Source: Helianthus annuus
Lineage: Eukaryota; Streptophyta; Magnoliopsida; Asterales; Asteraceae
DNA length: 64,000 nt
Assembly: GCF_002127325.2 (NCBI RefSeq)
Contig: NC_035437.2
Location: 167,554,263-167,618,262 of the forward strand
Direction: 5' to 3'
Part shown: piece by piece, positions 1 to 11,622 of the stretch
Layout of the letters: each line of letters opens with the position of its first letter
Position numbering within the stretch: position 1 is the stretch's first letter
The notes under the pieces: generated by a model
Seen by the model: only the letters and a program-made list of their open reading frames with translations
What the model was told of the DNA's origin: nothing
Database searches by the model: none
Translations under genes and position numbers: made by a program

Positions 1-587
1 TCTACTAAAGGGCAAAAAGAAGAAACGTGACCATTAGCCCTTGATAGTTGTACTAATGTAATTTCCACTTTGAAATAAGTCCATGTGTGGACAACTTATC
101 GTATTTCAGTCCCTACGTGGACTTATCTTTAGTCCTTGCATGGACATCTATCTTGTATTAGTCCCTGCGTGGACTTGTCACTTTTTTTTAAAAACCTCTA
201 TGGAGGTATGTACTATTTGAAGGACCCGTTTAGGGCAATATGTAATTGTATTTGAGATTTTGGAATGTATGTTATGAGTTTTGTTTTAATAAATATAAAA
301 TAAATCAACACCATTCCTTTTATATTAATCTGCCTATATAAAGAATCTTAAAAGGTGAAACCTAGCTTGGTGTCTTTTAAGATCCAGTCAAGATGGTACG
401 ACCTAATTGAAAAGATTCTGATTCCCTGTTAACCTCTGTACGCATGTTAACAATCATGGCAGATGTGATTCGTTAAAATCACGCACGTCATTCTTATACA
501 ATAACCCTTTAAGGATTTCAAAACCCAACTAAATGATTTATGAATCGTGGGTTAAATCACCAATGAAGGTGATCAATGATATTAAAG
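1..587 (+). other. Non-coding 5' region of the gypsy element (probable LTR/leader)
   Basis: No open frame of note is present. The first 200 bases contain a short imperfect repeat of the words 'agtccctgcgtggac' and 'agtccttgcatggac' around 100-175. A TATA-like sequence follows at 335-343. This is what the U3/R part of a retrotransposon LTR looks like, but neither LTR terminus nor primer site could be identified, so the label is an inference from position upstream of gag. Confidence 0.4.
335..343 (+). promoter_or_regulatory. TATA-box-like sequence of the gypsy 5' region
   Basis: TATATAAAG lies about 900 bp upstream of the gag start, in a position fitting an LTR promoter. A transcript starting about 30 bases downstream would include the 43-bp repeat array in its leader. 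Support is by sequence and position only. Confidence 0.35.
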
Positions 588-918
588 CATCCATTAGTGA
601 TGTAGTGCCTACGGGCCAACCTTATTAAAACATCCGTTAGTGATGTAGTGCCTACGGGCCAACCTTATTAAAACATCCGTTAGTGATGTAGTGCCTACGG
701 GCCAACCTTATTAAAACATCCGTTAGTGATGTAGTGCCTACGGGCCAACCTTATTAACACATCCATTAGTGATGTAGTGCCTACGGGCCAACTCTATTAA
801 AACATCCATTAGTGATGTAGTGCCTACGGGCCAATATTATTAAAACACCCATTAGAGATGTAGTGCCTACGGGCCAACCATATTAAAACATCCATTAGAG
901 GTGTAGTGCCTATGGGCC
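588..918 (+). repeat. 43-bp tandem repeat, about 7.7 copies
   Basis: Units start at 588, 631, 674, 717, 760, 803, 846 and 889, a constant 43-bp spacing. Each begins CATCCRTTAG and contains TGATGTAGTGCCTACGGGCC. The middle units (631, 674, 717) are essentially identical, while the last three have diverged (GAGATG, GAGGTG). The array lies in the untranslated region before gag, a usual place for minisatellites in plant gypsy elements. There is no unique spacer between units, so it is not a CRISPR-like array. Confidence 0.95.
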
Positions 919-1244
919 GTAATAATTGTCATATAACGACAAAAGGCAGTGGTGGTCTATGACTCCCTGTCAGAAAGAGGTAAGAGAACTACGGTTCAAA
1001 CCTCTATGCCTTTGATTCTCTGAAATCTCGGCTAATATTATAAAACATCATCATGATTAGGCTTTATGCCGCCAATACTATTTATATAGCTGAAATAGGA
1101 TATATTCAATTCCTAATATTTAATGAAGTATAAGTTAACCAAATATGGTCTCTGTACCATGGTTGACAAATTGTCATAAAAGACAATAATATAATAATCT
1201 CCTGAATAAAATTTTGTTATCTTCTGTAACAGATTCAAGTTACA

Positions 1245-2864
1245 ATGGCGGATCCCAACGGAGAAAATAGCCATACTAATGATGATGACTACGACAATAC
1301 ACCAGTGCATCTGACAGGCGCACAACTAAAGGCTCTGATTGACAATGCTGTTCAGGCAGCTCTTGATCGTCAATATACTGAGTCCCAAGGCAGAACCGTG
1401 TCAAAACCACCCTCTAAACCAAAGACACACTCCAAACCACCCTCTGAACCCAAGAAAGATGACGACAAACACTCGTCCACTGAGAACAGCGTTCACCGCG
1501 ATAGAGAATATACTGATGCATCAAATGCTAAGGGTTGCACCTACAAATACTTTGTATTATGTAAGCCCCGGGAATTTACAGGGGAGAAAGGTGCTGTTGA
1601 TTGCATCACCTGGCTAGATGAGATGGACACTATAGTGGACATCAGCGGGTGTGCAGCGAGGGATGTGGTGAAGTATGTGTCCCAGTCTTTTAAGGGCGAG
1701 GCCCTGGCATGGTGGAGGGCGTTGGTGCAGGCATCTGGTAAGTCTGCTTTGTACAAGATGACATGGGAGGAATTTATTGCTCTCATTAAGGAAAACTACT
1801 GCCCTCAGCATGAGGTTGAAAAGATCGAGGCTGACTTTGTGTCACTGGTGATGACGAACCTGGACTGCCAGGCGTATTTGACGAGTTTCAATACCATGTC
1901 TCGTCTGGTCCCGTACCTTGTGACCCCAGAACCTCGAAGAATCGCCCGTTTTATTGGGGGCTTGGAGCCTGCAATAAAGGCAAGTGTAAAGGCCTCTCGG
2001 CCGACGACCTTCAGGTCAGTTACTGACCTCTCCTTGTCTCTAACTTTAGACGCTGTCCGTCTGAGGACACTAAGGAACAAGGAGGCTGAGAAGAGAAAAC
2101 GTGAGGATGATACCTCACGAAGATCAGGGAAGAAGCACCGTGGAAGCGGTGAAGGCAAAAGAGGGTCGGAGGCAAAGAAGGATGGGCAAACTGGTGAAAG
2201 GCCCTACTGCAAGATCTGCAAGAAGCCCCACTCTGGGAAATGCAGATTTGCATCAAACTCACAGTCGCAATCAAAGACTCCTTCCTGTGGACTATGCAAG
2301 TCCAAGGATCATAAAACTGTGGAGTGCAAGAAAATCAAGGATGCAACCTGCTATGGTTGTAATGAAAAGGGGCATATCAAGAGTAACTGCCCAAAGTATG
2401 CCAAGAAGGCGGAAGAGACAAAGAAGTCAAATGCGAGAGTTTTTCGCATGGATGCAAAGGAAGCGGTCCAGAACGACAATGTGCTTACAGGTACTTTCCT
2501 CGTAAATAATATATTTGCAAGAGTACTATTCAATTCTGGCGCTGATAAATCCTTTGTAGACCAGAAATTTTGCCAACTACTAAATATGCCTACCAAAACC
2601 CTTGATATGAAATACGAGGTAGAGTTAGCAGACGGCACGATAGAAACCGTCTCAACTATTCTAGAAGGATGTGAAATGTCCATTAGGAACTATTCTTTTC
2701 CTTTATCTCTACTTCCCTTCAAATTAGCGGGTTTTGACATTGTGCTAGGCATGGACTGGTTATCCCATAACCAGGCCCAAATCATTTGCGGCAAGAGGCA
2801 GATAGTTTTAAAGACTCCGAGTGGTGAATCGCTTACCATTCGGGGAGATACGCAGTATGGGTAA
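1245..2864 (+). pseudogene. gypsy gag-protease (defective)
   Basis: A 539-residue open frame starts with ATG (MADPNGENS). Order: a low-complexity Pro/Lys-rich N-terminus; a capsid region at about residues 100-290 with the typical AWW motif (GEALAWWRALV); cysteine-rich nucleocapsid motifs, including the CCHC knuckle CYGCNEKGHIKSNC at about 375; and a retropepsin domain from about 400. The protease motif reads LFNSGADKSF where the family has LFDSGA. Codon 2532-2534 is AAT, so the catalytic Asp is Asn and the enzyme should be inactive. The frame ends at 2864 while pol continues in another frame, so a one-base indel near 2845-2866 probably broke an originally continuous gag-pol frame. Confidence 0.9.
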
Positions 2865-2878
2865 CCGAGGACGTATTT

Positions 2879-5557
2879 ATGCTGAAAGCTTCTAGATGTT
2901 TGAATAGAGGCTGTGTAATTTACATGGCTCAGGTGATAATTGAAGAACCGAAGCCGAAGATCGAGGATCTTCCTGTCATTTCTGAATACCCCGAGGTTTT
3001 TCCTGAAGAACTACCTGGTTTGCCACCAGATAGACAAGTGGAGTTCAGAATAGACATCATTCCTGGAGCAGCTCCAATAGCAAGAGCACCTTACAGGCTA
3101 GCTCCAACAGAAATGAAAGAACTGAGGACCCAGTTGGATGAACTGCTGGCGAAAGGTTTTATCAGACCTAGTTCATCTCCCTGGGGAGCACCAGTCCTAT
3201 TTGTAAAGAAGAAGGACGGATCGATGCGGTTGTGTATCGACTACCGAGAGCTAAATAAAGTTACCATAAAGAATAGATATCCTTTACCAAGGATCGATGA
3301 TCTATTCGATCAGCTGCAAGGAGCAAGCTACTTCTCGAAGATCGACTTAAGGTCGGGCTATCATCAGCTAAGGGTCAGAGATGAAGATATACACAAGACT
3401 GCATTTAGGACTCGCTATGGTCATTACGAGTTCCTAGTGATGCCTTTTGGGCTCACAAATGCACCGGCTGCGTTCATGGATCTCATGAATCGCGTCTGCA
3501 AGCCGTATTTGGACAAATTTGTCATAGTTTTCATCGACGATATCCTTATATATTCCAAGAATCAAGCTGACCACGAGAAGCACCTCCGTTGCATTCTCGA
3601 ATTACTACAGCGTGAGTAACTCTACGCCAAATTCTCGAAATGTGAATTCTGGCTACGAGAGGTTCAGTTTTTAGGACACGTTGTGAGTGAGCGTGGTATT
3701 CAAGTAGATCCCGCTAAGGTAGAGGCGGTCATGAACTGGCAAGAGCCAAAGACGCCTACCGAAATCCGTAGTTTCCTGGGGTTAGCAGGATACTACAGGA
3801 GGTTTATTGAAAATTTTTCGAGGATTGCTGCGCCCTTGACTTCCTTGACCAAGAAGAAAGAAAAGTACATTTGGGGCCCAAAGCAGCAAGAGTCCTTCGA
3901 AATCCTGAAGCAAAAGCTGAGCAACGCACCTGTGTTGACATTACCTGAAGGTACTGATGAATTCGTGGTTTACTGCGATGCATCACACACGGGCATGGGG
4001 TGTGTTCTTATGCAGAAGGGCAAGGTGATTGCCTATGCTTCAAGGCAATTAAAGGTGCACGAAAAGAATTACACCACCCATGATTTGGAGTTGGGTGCCG
4101 TTGTATTTGCACTGAAGTTGTGGAGGCACTACCTTTATGGTATTAAATTTGTGATTTATTCTGATCACAAAAGCCTCCAGCACCTGTTCAACCAGAAGGA
4201 GTTGAACATGAGGCAGCGCCGTTGGATGGAGACCCTGAATGACTATGATTGCGAGATCAGGTACCATCCCGGCAAGGCGAATGTAGTCGCTGATGCCTTG
4301 AGCAGGAAAGAAAGGGTAAAACCTATACGAATCAATGCCAAGAGCATTGAAGTCAAGAACAATTTGATTGAGCGGATATTAGCTGCACAGCGAGAGGCTA
4401 TGTTGGAAGCTAATTATCCTAATGAAAAGTTAGGAGTAACTGAGGAGCAGTTGACTCTTAGCAAGGATGGAATTCTTAGGCTGAACGGACGTATATGGGT
4501 TCCGATTTATGGAGGACTACGAGATGTTGTTCCCCAGGAAGCCCATAGTTCCAAATACTCAGTCCATCCTGGTGCAGACAAAATGTACCAAGACTTAAAG
4601 GCAAATTATTGGTGGATAGGCTTGAAAAAGTCTGTAGCCGCCCATGTAGCAAAGTGCCTGACTTGTGCTCAAGTCAAAGCCGAGCACCAAAAGCCGTCTG
4701 GCTTGCTACAACAACCTGAGCTTCCCGAGTGGAAGTGGGAATGCGTAACTATGGACTTCATAACCAAGTTACCCAAAACCAGGAAAGGAAACGATACAAT
4801 ATGGGTCATAGTCGATAGGCTGACTAAATCAGCTCATTTTCTACCCATCAAGGAGACGTATAGCTCCGATATGTTAGCCCAACTTTATGTTGATAAGATT
4901 GTAGCCTTACATGGCATACCTGTGTCTATTATCTCCGACAGGGATACTAGATACACATCTCACTTCTGGAAGAGTTTCCAGCAATCTTTGGGCACGCGTT
5001 TAAACTTTAGTACGGCTTACCATCCACAGACGGACGGTCAAAGTGAGCGTACTATCCAAACGCTAGAAGACATGCTTCGTGCATGTGCAATCGATTTAGG
5101 CGGTAACTGGGATAAGAATTTACCCCTGATCGAATTCTCCTACAATAATAGCTACCACACCAGCATAAAGGCTGCGCCTTTTGAGGCACTATATGGTAGG
5201 AAATGTAGATCGCCTGTTTGTTGGGCGGAAGTAGGGGAGGTCCAATTATCAGGACCAGAGATTGTTTTCCAGACAACGGACAAGATTGTCCAGATCCGGG
5301 AACGTCTCAAGGCTGCCCGTGATAGGCAGAAAAGCTACGCCGATCCAAAACGTAAGGATCTTCACTTCGAAGTAGGTGAAAAAGTGTTGCTTAAGGTATC
5401 ACCCTGGAAAGGGGTGATGCGTTTCGGCAAGAAAGGCAAACTGAGTCCGAGATACATAGGACCTTTTGAGGTCATTGAACGGGTCGGGTCAGTCGCCTAT
5501 AAGTTGAACTTGCCTGAAGAGCTCAATGGAATTCACAACGTGTTCCACACCTGTTGA
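2879..5557 (+). pseudogene. gypsy pol: reverse transcriptase, RNase H, integrase (defective, C-truncated)
   Basis: Reverse transcriptase motifs are intact: [31 protein letters not shown] and the catalytic [13 protein letters not shown] at 3617-3619 ends the frame inside the RT domain. The same frame resumes (3620-5557) with RNase H ([30 protein letters not shown]), the integrase HHCC zinc finger (HPGADKMY... CLTCAQVK), and the D,D,E core ([33 protein letters not shown]). The C-terminal tail has the GPY/F motif. It ends at HNVFH followed by foreign sequence, so no chromodomain follows. The pol frame is shifted relative to gag and opens before the first ATG at 2879. Confidence 0.92.
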
Positions 5558-5560
5558 AAC
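5545..5560. other. Breakpoint joining the gypsy element to element A
   Basis: Plus-strand gypsy coding sequence (HNVFH) runs directly into the minus-strand coding sequence of element A's additional ORF. Both elements have lost their 3' ends here and no LTR or target duplication is present. This indicates illegitimate recombination or a deletion rather than a clean insertion. Confidence 0.7.
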
Positions 5561-6904
5561 AACTGGTGTTTCAACCACTGTTGTCATTACAGCAGATGTT
5601 GTAACATCTGTTGTCTTCTGCTTTTTGGCAGGAGGAGATGATGGAGATGTTGTTTTAGGTGGTCATGGTGGTGGTGGTAAGGCAGTGGTTGTAGTGTGTG
5701 TTATAGTGATAGCAGTTGTTGAAACAACTGAAGTACCAGCAGATGTTGATACAGCAGGAATTTCAGCAGCTGTTTGTATGGAGGTTTGATGTTGGTGGCT
5801 TTTGGATGGTGGTTTTGAAGTATGCTTTGTGAGTCTGGATGGTGTGGACTTGGGTTTCCTTACTTTTCTAGTAGGATTTCTTTTTAGCTCAGGATTTTGA
5901 ACATCCTTTAGCCCAGAACAACCCTGCGCATTCAGCTCCATGTAAGCTCTTTTTTCTTCATTCCACCTTGACATATCCTTTGCCGCTCTATCTCTTTTTA
6001 CACTTGCTACTCCTTCATCAAGTGCATTTTGAGTAACATCAACCTTCTTACCATCTGGCAAGGGAATTTTTCTGAGCATAGCATCCTTTTCTGGCTCAAG
6101 ATACAGACCATTATCAATCCCTTTCTTCCTCCACTCCTGAATTTTCTCCCCCTTTTTGGCATTATCTGAGGGGAGTTCATCAATAAAGAGAACAGTTGGA
6201 GGAGCAGTGCCAATGGTTTGCAATAGATGGGCCTTTATAGCCTTAATGTCTGCTTGTGTGTTTTTGAACCTAGACTCCATTGTGTTTCTCAGCTTTTGGA
6301 CATGTTTTTCATGTTGCTGATCAGCCATTTGTTGTTGTTGCTGGAGAAAAGGTTGGAAGAAGTTCAAGAGCTCATTTGCAACAGATGCTTGTGGAGCAAA
6401 TGTTTGAGGTGGAACAGCAGGGGATTGCACCTGTTGTACTGTTAACAACTGTTGCAGCATGTCTTTGATTTCTGCAACCGAAGTATCCAGTTTTTCAACT
6501 CGTTTCGTCAATTCCTGGTATTTTAAACCATCACCCAACTTAATGGGATCATCTGATTTCCCACTAACAGTGGTTGTATCAGTGGTTGATGCAGGGAGTG
6601 TACTCCAAGTATCAACTACTGATGCCCCTTTGTCTTGGTACTAGGGTCTTCTTCCTTCAACACTTGATAATCTTTTGATGGAACCAGTGGTCAGAACAAA
6701 CTCACTAGCAGATATCAGAGGTGTTATAGAAGGAATTGCCTCCAAGGAAGTCTTATTGATGTAACCACTGTCCAAGTGTAAACCAGTGGGTTCAGCCCTT
6801 GTAGTGGCTGCTTCACTTGGATTACCACCAAGAGTTACTTGTAACTCAAGGGGTGTAACCTTCTCAGGTTGTGTTGGTGGGTTAGCAAAGATTGATGCAT
6901 CAGG
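5552..6904 (-). pseudogene. Element A additional ORF, C-terminal half
   Basis: This continues in frame from the N-terminal half once the solo LTR and one CCCAG copy are removed. A TAG at about 6641-6643 interrupts it. Downstream the longest open stretch is 6538-5663. That stretch has a heptad-rich, probably coiled-coil segment (QELTKRVEKLDTSVAEIKDM), a Gln run, and a basic Pro/Ser/Thr-rich tail. A TGA follows at 5663-5665, then more Thr/Pro-rich coding sequence up to the breakpoint. No known domain was recognised. The arrangement (globular N-terminus, coiled coil, basic region) is parallel to the intact homologue in element B. The apparent start of the 6538 stretch is not an ATG. Confidence 0.75.
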
Positions 6905-6909
6905 CCCAG
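6905..6909. repeat. Target-site duplication CCCAG, left copy
   Basis: CCCAG precedes the solo LTR and recurs at 10301-10305 directly after it. Confidence 0.9.
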
Positions 6910-9900
6910 TGTAACACCTCGAATTTTTGTGTCCAATGATGTGTTAACACGTGTCATTTGATTACGCGTGGCATCCATAATAAATAAAGGACTAATTTTG
7001 ACAAACCTTGAAAGTATATAAATTCGAGGGTTATAAATGTCAACAAGGGTATATATACTGTATAGTAACCCTAAATAACGCTTGTACCTTCAAACGAATA
7101 AATCATAGGTCGTACGGAAGCGAAACGCGGAAGAAAGTGAGAGATTACGAGCTACAGGGGTTAACTGTGTCAACATGTTTAATTATACCTCCGAGTGACC
7201 CTTTAACGTTCCCAAGGCTTCGTAACAGTATTATACGCTCACTAGAATATACTGTATAAATTCCGCGAAGTTCCGTCTTAAAAGGAGAGAGTTATACTCG
7301 AATTCGTATGAGAAGGGTTAAAAGCGTCAACAGTGAAAGTTAAGGCTTTCCAAATAATTAATAAATTAACCGGGGACTTTATAATGCGGGTAAATAACAC
7401 GAGGCCCCTATCGGTAAATAACCGAGGGCCAAACCGCAAAGTTACCCCTTCAAACCCGAAAGGTCAGGTAAATCATTACGAAAGATTTCGTTATTAATTA
7501 CCAGGATTTCGTAATCATTTCAAAAGATTTTAAAAATCTGAAAAACAGGCCCCACGCGACCCGCATTGCATTTGTGGTTAAGTTGAGGCGGGCCGCGAGC
7601 CTCCTCTTTTACTCGCCTGGTATTTAAATCCCAGGTGGCCCGCATTAGAAACACATGGAACTCCCATGCGGGCCGCATTAGACGCCCAGATGCAGAAAGT
7701 TGTAACTACTTGCCTTTTGGAGCATTTGAACGACCAAACAACAATCAATGAGGCATGGGTGCCCCCTACTCGACCCATACACCTTAGGGACACCTGCCCA
7801 TGATCCATGATCAAATGTAGGCTGAGTTGTGATGATCTTGAGGTCCTTTGAGCACTATAAATAGCAATGTTGAGGTTACAACATTCACACAACTCAAACA
7901 CTTCCATCTGATCATTCCAAGAGCTCCCTAGCATTCTCTTCTGTTCCATAATCAAGATACAACTTCTGTAAGTCGTTCATAACCATTTTGGTCATACATT
8001 TCCATAGTTTTAGCCTATAAACACAACCGTCGTAACTAACGGTTGTCATTACAATAACTTGCAATTGGTTCAGTCTTATGACGAATCAAAAGTGGTTATG
8101 AGTTGGTATTGATGTGGGTAATAAACCTCTAAAAGGGTTCCCCCTGATCACCACTCTAACTATGTCAAATATCGAGTCAAACGCGCGGTTAAAAAGTCAA
8201 CAGGAAGCTATTTTAGCGATTTATGCATAATCTGTAATGTATATGTTATGAAACCTGTTTTGACACTTATAAAACATGATAATAAGTATATAAACTTGTT
8301 TGCGCTCGTTTGAATCGACCATTTGCTATATTAACCCGGTTCGGAGACGAATGTCGCAAAAGTTTGACTTTTGCATTGACTTCAGTTCTGACCCGTTTTA
8401 GTGAGGTATAGATATACCTTAGGACTCTCTTAGGACCAGGTTACATGATGGTATAAACCTCTGTGATCGGTTCATGAGTTATCCGAGTCTTTTGCGCATT
8501 TCCGTCATTCGCCTAAAAGTTGACCGTAACGCCATTTTGAAAATAAAACGAGTATTTCGGACGCGTGAACGGACCAGAACCTTGCTTACTAAATTATAAG
8601 CATGTCCTTAAAGTTTCACGTCAATCCGAGGTCTAGAATGAGAGTTATGCTAATTAGCGCAATTTAAATAAACTTTATTAATTAACGGCGCAATTAGCAT
8701 AACACCTATCTAAACCAAGATTTCGTCACCAAAACTTTTACCCACTGTATTAAAATAATATTTTGGGAATTTTAAAGATTTTTAATAATTTTTACCTCGC
8801 TCATAACCTGCGGTTATGGCTACGGTTCGGTAAATACCGAATATGCCCTTTTCGGCCAAAACATGAGTTCTACAAGGTCTTTTGACCCGATTCCAGTTGC
8901 TACTGATTTTAAATAATAAATAAAGTATTTTAAGCCTTATAAGCTGTTCGGGAAACTCAGATTTCCTGTAGAACTCGAAAAGCCCTTTTAAAGCCTTTAA
9001 AATGACCGAAAAGCCCCTACGGGGCATAATATTAACTTAAACTCGTTACGGGCGTCACGGAAGGTATCCTACTGATACCACAACCCATTTAAGGCATATT
9101 GACTTAGGAAATAAGCGTACGACTCTCATGATTAACCGTTTCGCCTATTGCGCGCACGGTTCGGCTTATGAAACTAGTTTTCATAATTTAGCCGATACGG
9201 GTCAAATAATATCATTTGAACCCCAAAATCCAGAGTGTGAACCATTAACCCATATAAAACAAGTCTCTGAACTTGTTGGGACAGAATCACACTCCATTCT
9301 CGGTTTTCGCCTTTTCGCGCGATTAAACCATATCTATATATATCGGAACCAACCGGTCTAGGCTACGGCCATTGTAACGACCCGTTAGGATTCTAAGAGG
9401 TTAATTAAAACCTTCGTTCCAGATTAGGAGCCCCAGTAAAAGCTATCGGTGATTTAATCCAAATTAAGGAAATATACTTGCAAAGGTAAATACTTTAACT
9501 TATTTCCCCTATATGGGCTTGGGTTACGGTATATTAATACCGCTTGATTGAGCATTGTATTCTTCCATCGCTTAGGTGGTTAATTAAATAATATGATCGG
9601 CTCATTTAAACAGTTTTGTTTCTTATAAGCCTTTGGGGGGTTTAATGACCGTTGTCCCGGATATCCTTGGCATCATTTTACGAAATGGCCACGACCATCG
9701 ACATCCCGGTGTAGGCGTACACCCGGTATAAAGTGTCGACATTAAATTTAAAAGACGTAGCCGTTGGTTTTTATACTACGGTTTTACGCAATGTGGTGTG
9801 TCTATAAATCTTTAACCCGGCACGACCCGGGCTACTGAACGCATAAAAGAACATGTAAAACGTTCACAAGATTTTATTATAATTTTCCCAAGTTATAAAA

Positions 9901-10300
9901 GAGTTTGTGCCTTGTGCATTCAAATCAATTTTAATAAACATTTTCAAATGTGTCAGTTGAATGTATTTACCAGTGTAAACTGACGTATTTTCCCCAAAAA
10001 GATTAAGTGCAGGTGCTAGACGAAATTGGCTGGTATTAGCTGCCTAAGCATCACGAATAGTCTCGCAAACTCGATGCCGTATCTGAATGAACAATATTTA
10101 TTTATTTTGATCCGCTGTGGATACATTCGACTTCTGTAATACATTTGATATTACAATCAGAGGTTGAAATATATTTATTTATCTTTAAGCTTCCGCTGTG
10201 CATTATATAATTGTGTGGTTTGACTATATTGTTGCCAACATCGTCACGGTAATCCCCCACCGGGCCCACCGGTGAGACAGGTGGAAATCGGGGTGTGACA
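6910..10300 (+). mobile_element. Solo LTR of a Ty3/gypsy element (3,391 bp)
   Basis: The sequence starts TGTAACACC and ends GGTGTGACA, the inverted LTR termini, and is flanked by perfect 5-bp duplications (CCCAG). It contains no gag or pol. Plus orientation is inferred from the TATA box at 7856-7863, followed by a pyrimidine-rich leader, and from the GGTGTGACA end, which in Asteraceae Tekay-type elements is followed by the tRNA-Met primer site. The interior holds only short chance frames. Unequal recombination between two LTRs of an element inserted into element A's additional ORF would leave exactly this. An LTR above 3 kb is long but known in the Tekay/Del group. Confidence 0.88.
7856..7863 (+). 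promoter_or_regulatory. TATA box of the solo LTR
   Basis: TATAAATA sits about 950 bp into the LTR. About 30 bp downstream begins a C/T- and A-rich sequence (cacacaactcaaacacttcc) typical of a plant transcription start. This would give a U3 of roughly 0.97 kb and a very long R-U5. Confidence 0.55.
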
Positions 10301-10305
10301 CCCAG
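10301..10305. repeat. Target-site duplication CCCAG, right copy
   Basis: This matches 6905-6909 and marks the right end of the solo LTR. Confidence 0.9.
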
Positions 10306-11622
10306 TCTGTTGTTGAGGCATATTCTCATGAACAGGTGATTGAGAAGGACTGGGTTGTGCCTGGTTCAAATCAATTGCATCCAACAAAAGTTTAGTTGGT
10401 GTGGGAATTATGGATGTGAAGCTGGGTGTAGTAAGAGAATTTGCCCCGGGCAGTGGGCTGTGGATGATGGAAACGAGTGATTCCAGAGCATCATAGAGTG
10501 GTGTCCCTTGTTGTACAACCTGTTCTCTTTTAGAAGAGACAGGAGGAGTTTCAGCTATGGTTTGAGATATTTGTACCAACTGCTGTGAGGAAGTAGCAGC
10601 AGTGGTTTGTTGTGACTTTTGTTTTGTCACAGGCAGTTGCTCTGGTATCTCATCCTCCAGAGTTGCCTTTTTGGTAGGTTTTGGGGGTTTTTGAGTTTTC
10701 TTTATCTGTGGCGTTTTGGTGATTATAGGTGTGGGTTTCAAAGCAGTTGTTTTGCTACCTTGATCACCTTGAGCAGTGGGCTCAGCAGCAGATACCTGAG
10801 GAGCAGTGTTTGCTGCTAAATTCTGCTCAGGCACCTCTGCTTGTGTTTTGCAAGGTGTTGACATTCTTGTAAAAGTTTCAGCAGTTAAGCTGTGCATTTG
10901 GAAAAATTCACCTTGGTTTATTACAGAAATATCATCCTTACTGAATTCTTTTCAAAATAATAGCTTAGAAATCTTGGAAACAGTAAGAATGATTTTGTTT
11001 CAACATTTTTAACCAAATCATTGAAGATTTCCTTGGAATAGTTAAAATTTTCTTCTTGTAGAATAGCATATCCCAAGTTTTGAATCTTCAATGGTATTTC
11101 ATTAAAAGAAGTGGTTTTATTTGAAACACACATAAGGAGGGTATGGAATAAAAACCTTGTTGCAGGAGGGAAGAAACGTTTTTGTAAGGTATCCCTCTTC
11201 ATCATTGTGTCTGCATACCCTCTTTTAATGAAGTCAATTTTTAACTCATTTTTGGGAAAAGAATTTTTACCTTCCTGATCATCGAGCTGAAAGACCTCTG
11301 ATATGGATTGTGATGTTATTTGGACTGCTTTTCCCTGTAGAGTAGAGTTAATGGCTATGACATCTTCACCTTGTTTGTCAAGGGTACAATTTTTCCAAAA
11401 CTCTCTCTGGGTTTGCAGGTAGATGGGAGCATCTGCTGTAAGCAAAGTTTTGTACTTTGATGCAGTGATCATATCGAGGATGGAATCGAAGGTATCTATG
11501 GTGCCGGGTTTTGTGAGAAGACCCAGAAGATTATGAGAGGGTTTGTGTGGAATTTCTGTGGGTGTAGCCTTTTGAGAGGCCCCTTTGGAAGATGATTTTG
11601 CGGAAGGCTTCGATTTAGTCAT
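10306..11622 (-). pseudogene. Element A additional ORF, N-terminal half
   Basis: It starts at ATG 11622 (MTKSKPSAKSS). Residues about 35-225 align by eye with the additional ORF of element B: an 'FWK' block, an 'ITxQSI..VFQLDDQE' block against 'VTEQTIRDVLKFNDQE', and a C-terminal block with NYS and PRF motifs in both. A one-base indel in the AAAAGAATTC region (about 10943-10953) shifts the frame, and coding resumes through 10897-10301. After that comes a low-complexity Thr/Pro/Gln/Ser-rich stretch. With the other half the original protein would be about 890 residues, close to B's 867. Function is unknown. Confidence 0.75.

Larger units (their letters stand above)
1..5551 (+). mobile_element. 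Truncated Ty3/gypsy retrotransposon (chromovirus, Tekay/Del-like)
   Basis: The element consists of a non-coding 5' region (1-1244), gag-protease (1245-2864) and RT-RNaseH-integrase (2879 onward). The domain order and the GPY/F-type integrase tail ([17 protein letters not shown]) identify a chromovirus, and the RT wording is closest to the Tekay/Del branch. It stops in the middle of the conserved HNVFH motif at about 5551, so the expected chromodomain, polypurine tract and 3' LTR are missing. I could not find a tRNA-Met primer site between 1 and 1244, so the 5' LTR boundary cannot be set. The 5' LTR may lie partly outside the window. One nonsense codon, one frameshift and a protease active-site change show that it is a dead copy. 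Confidence 0.85.

Noticed and set aside
588..918. CRISPR-like regular repeat array
   Set aside because: The units abut without unique spacers, and the sequence is a plant retrotransposon leader. It is an ordinary minisatellite.
1245..5557. Endogenous plant pararetrovirus
   Set aside because: A gypsy-type integrase with HHCC finger and D,D,E core is present, and there is no movement protein. It is a chromovirus-type retrotransposon.
5663..6538. A host gene for a coiled-coil protein
   Set aside because: Removing the solo LTR makes it the in-frame continuation of element A's additional ORF. Its apparent start codon is TTG.
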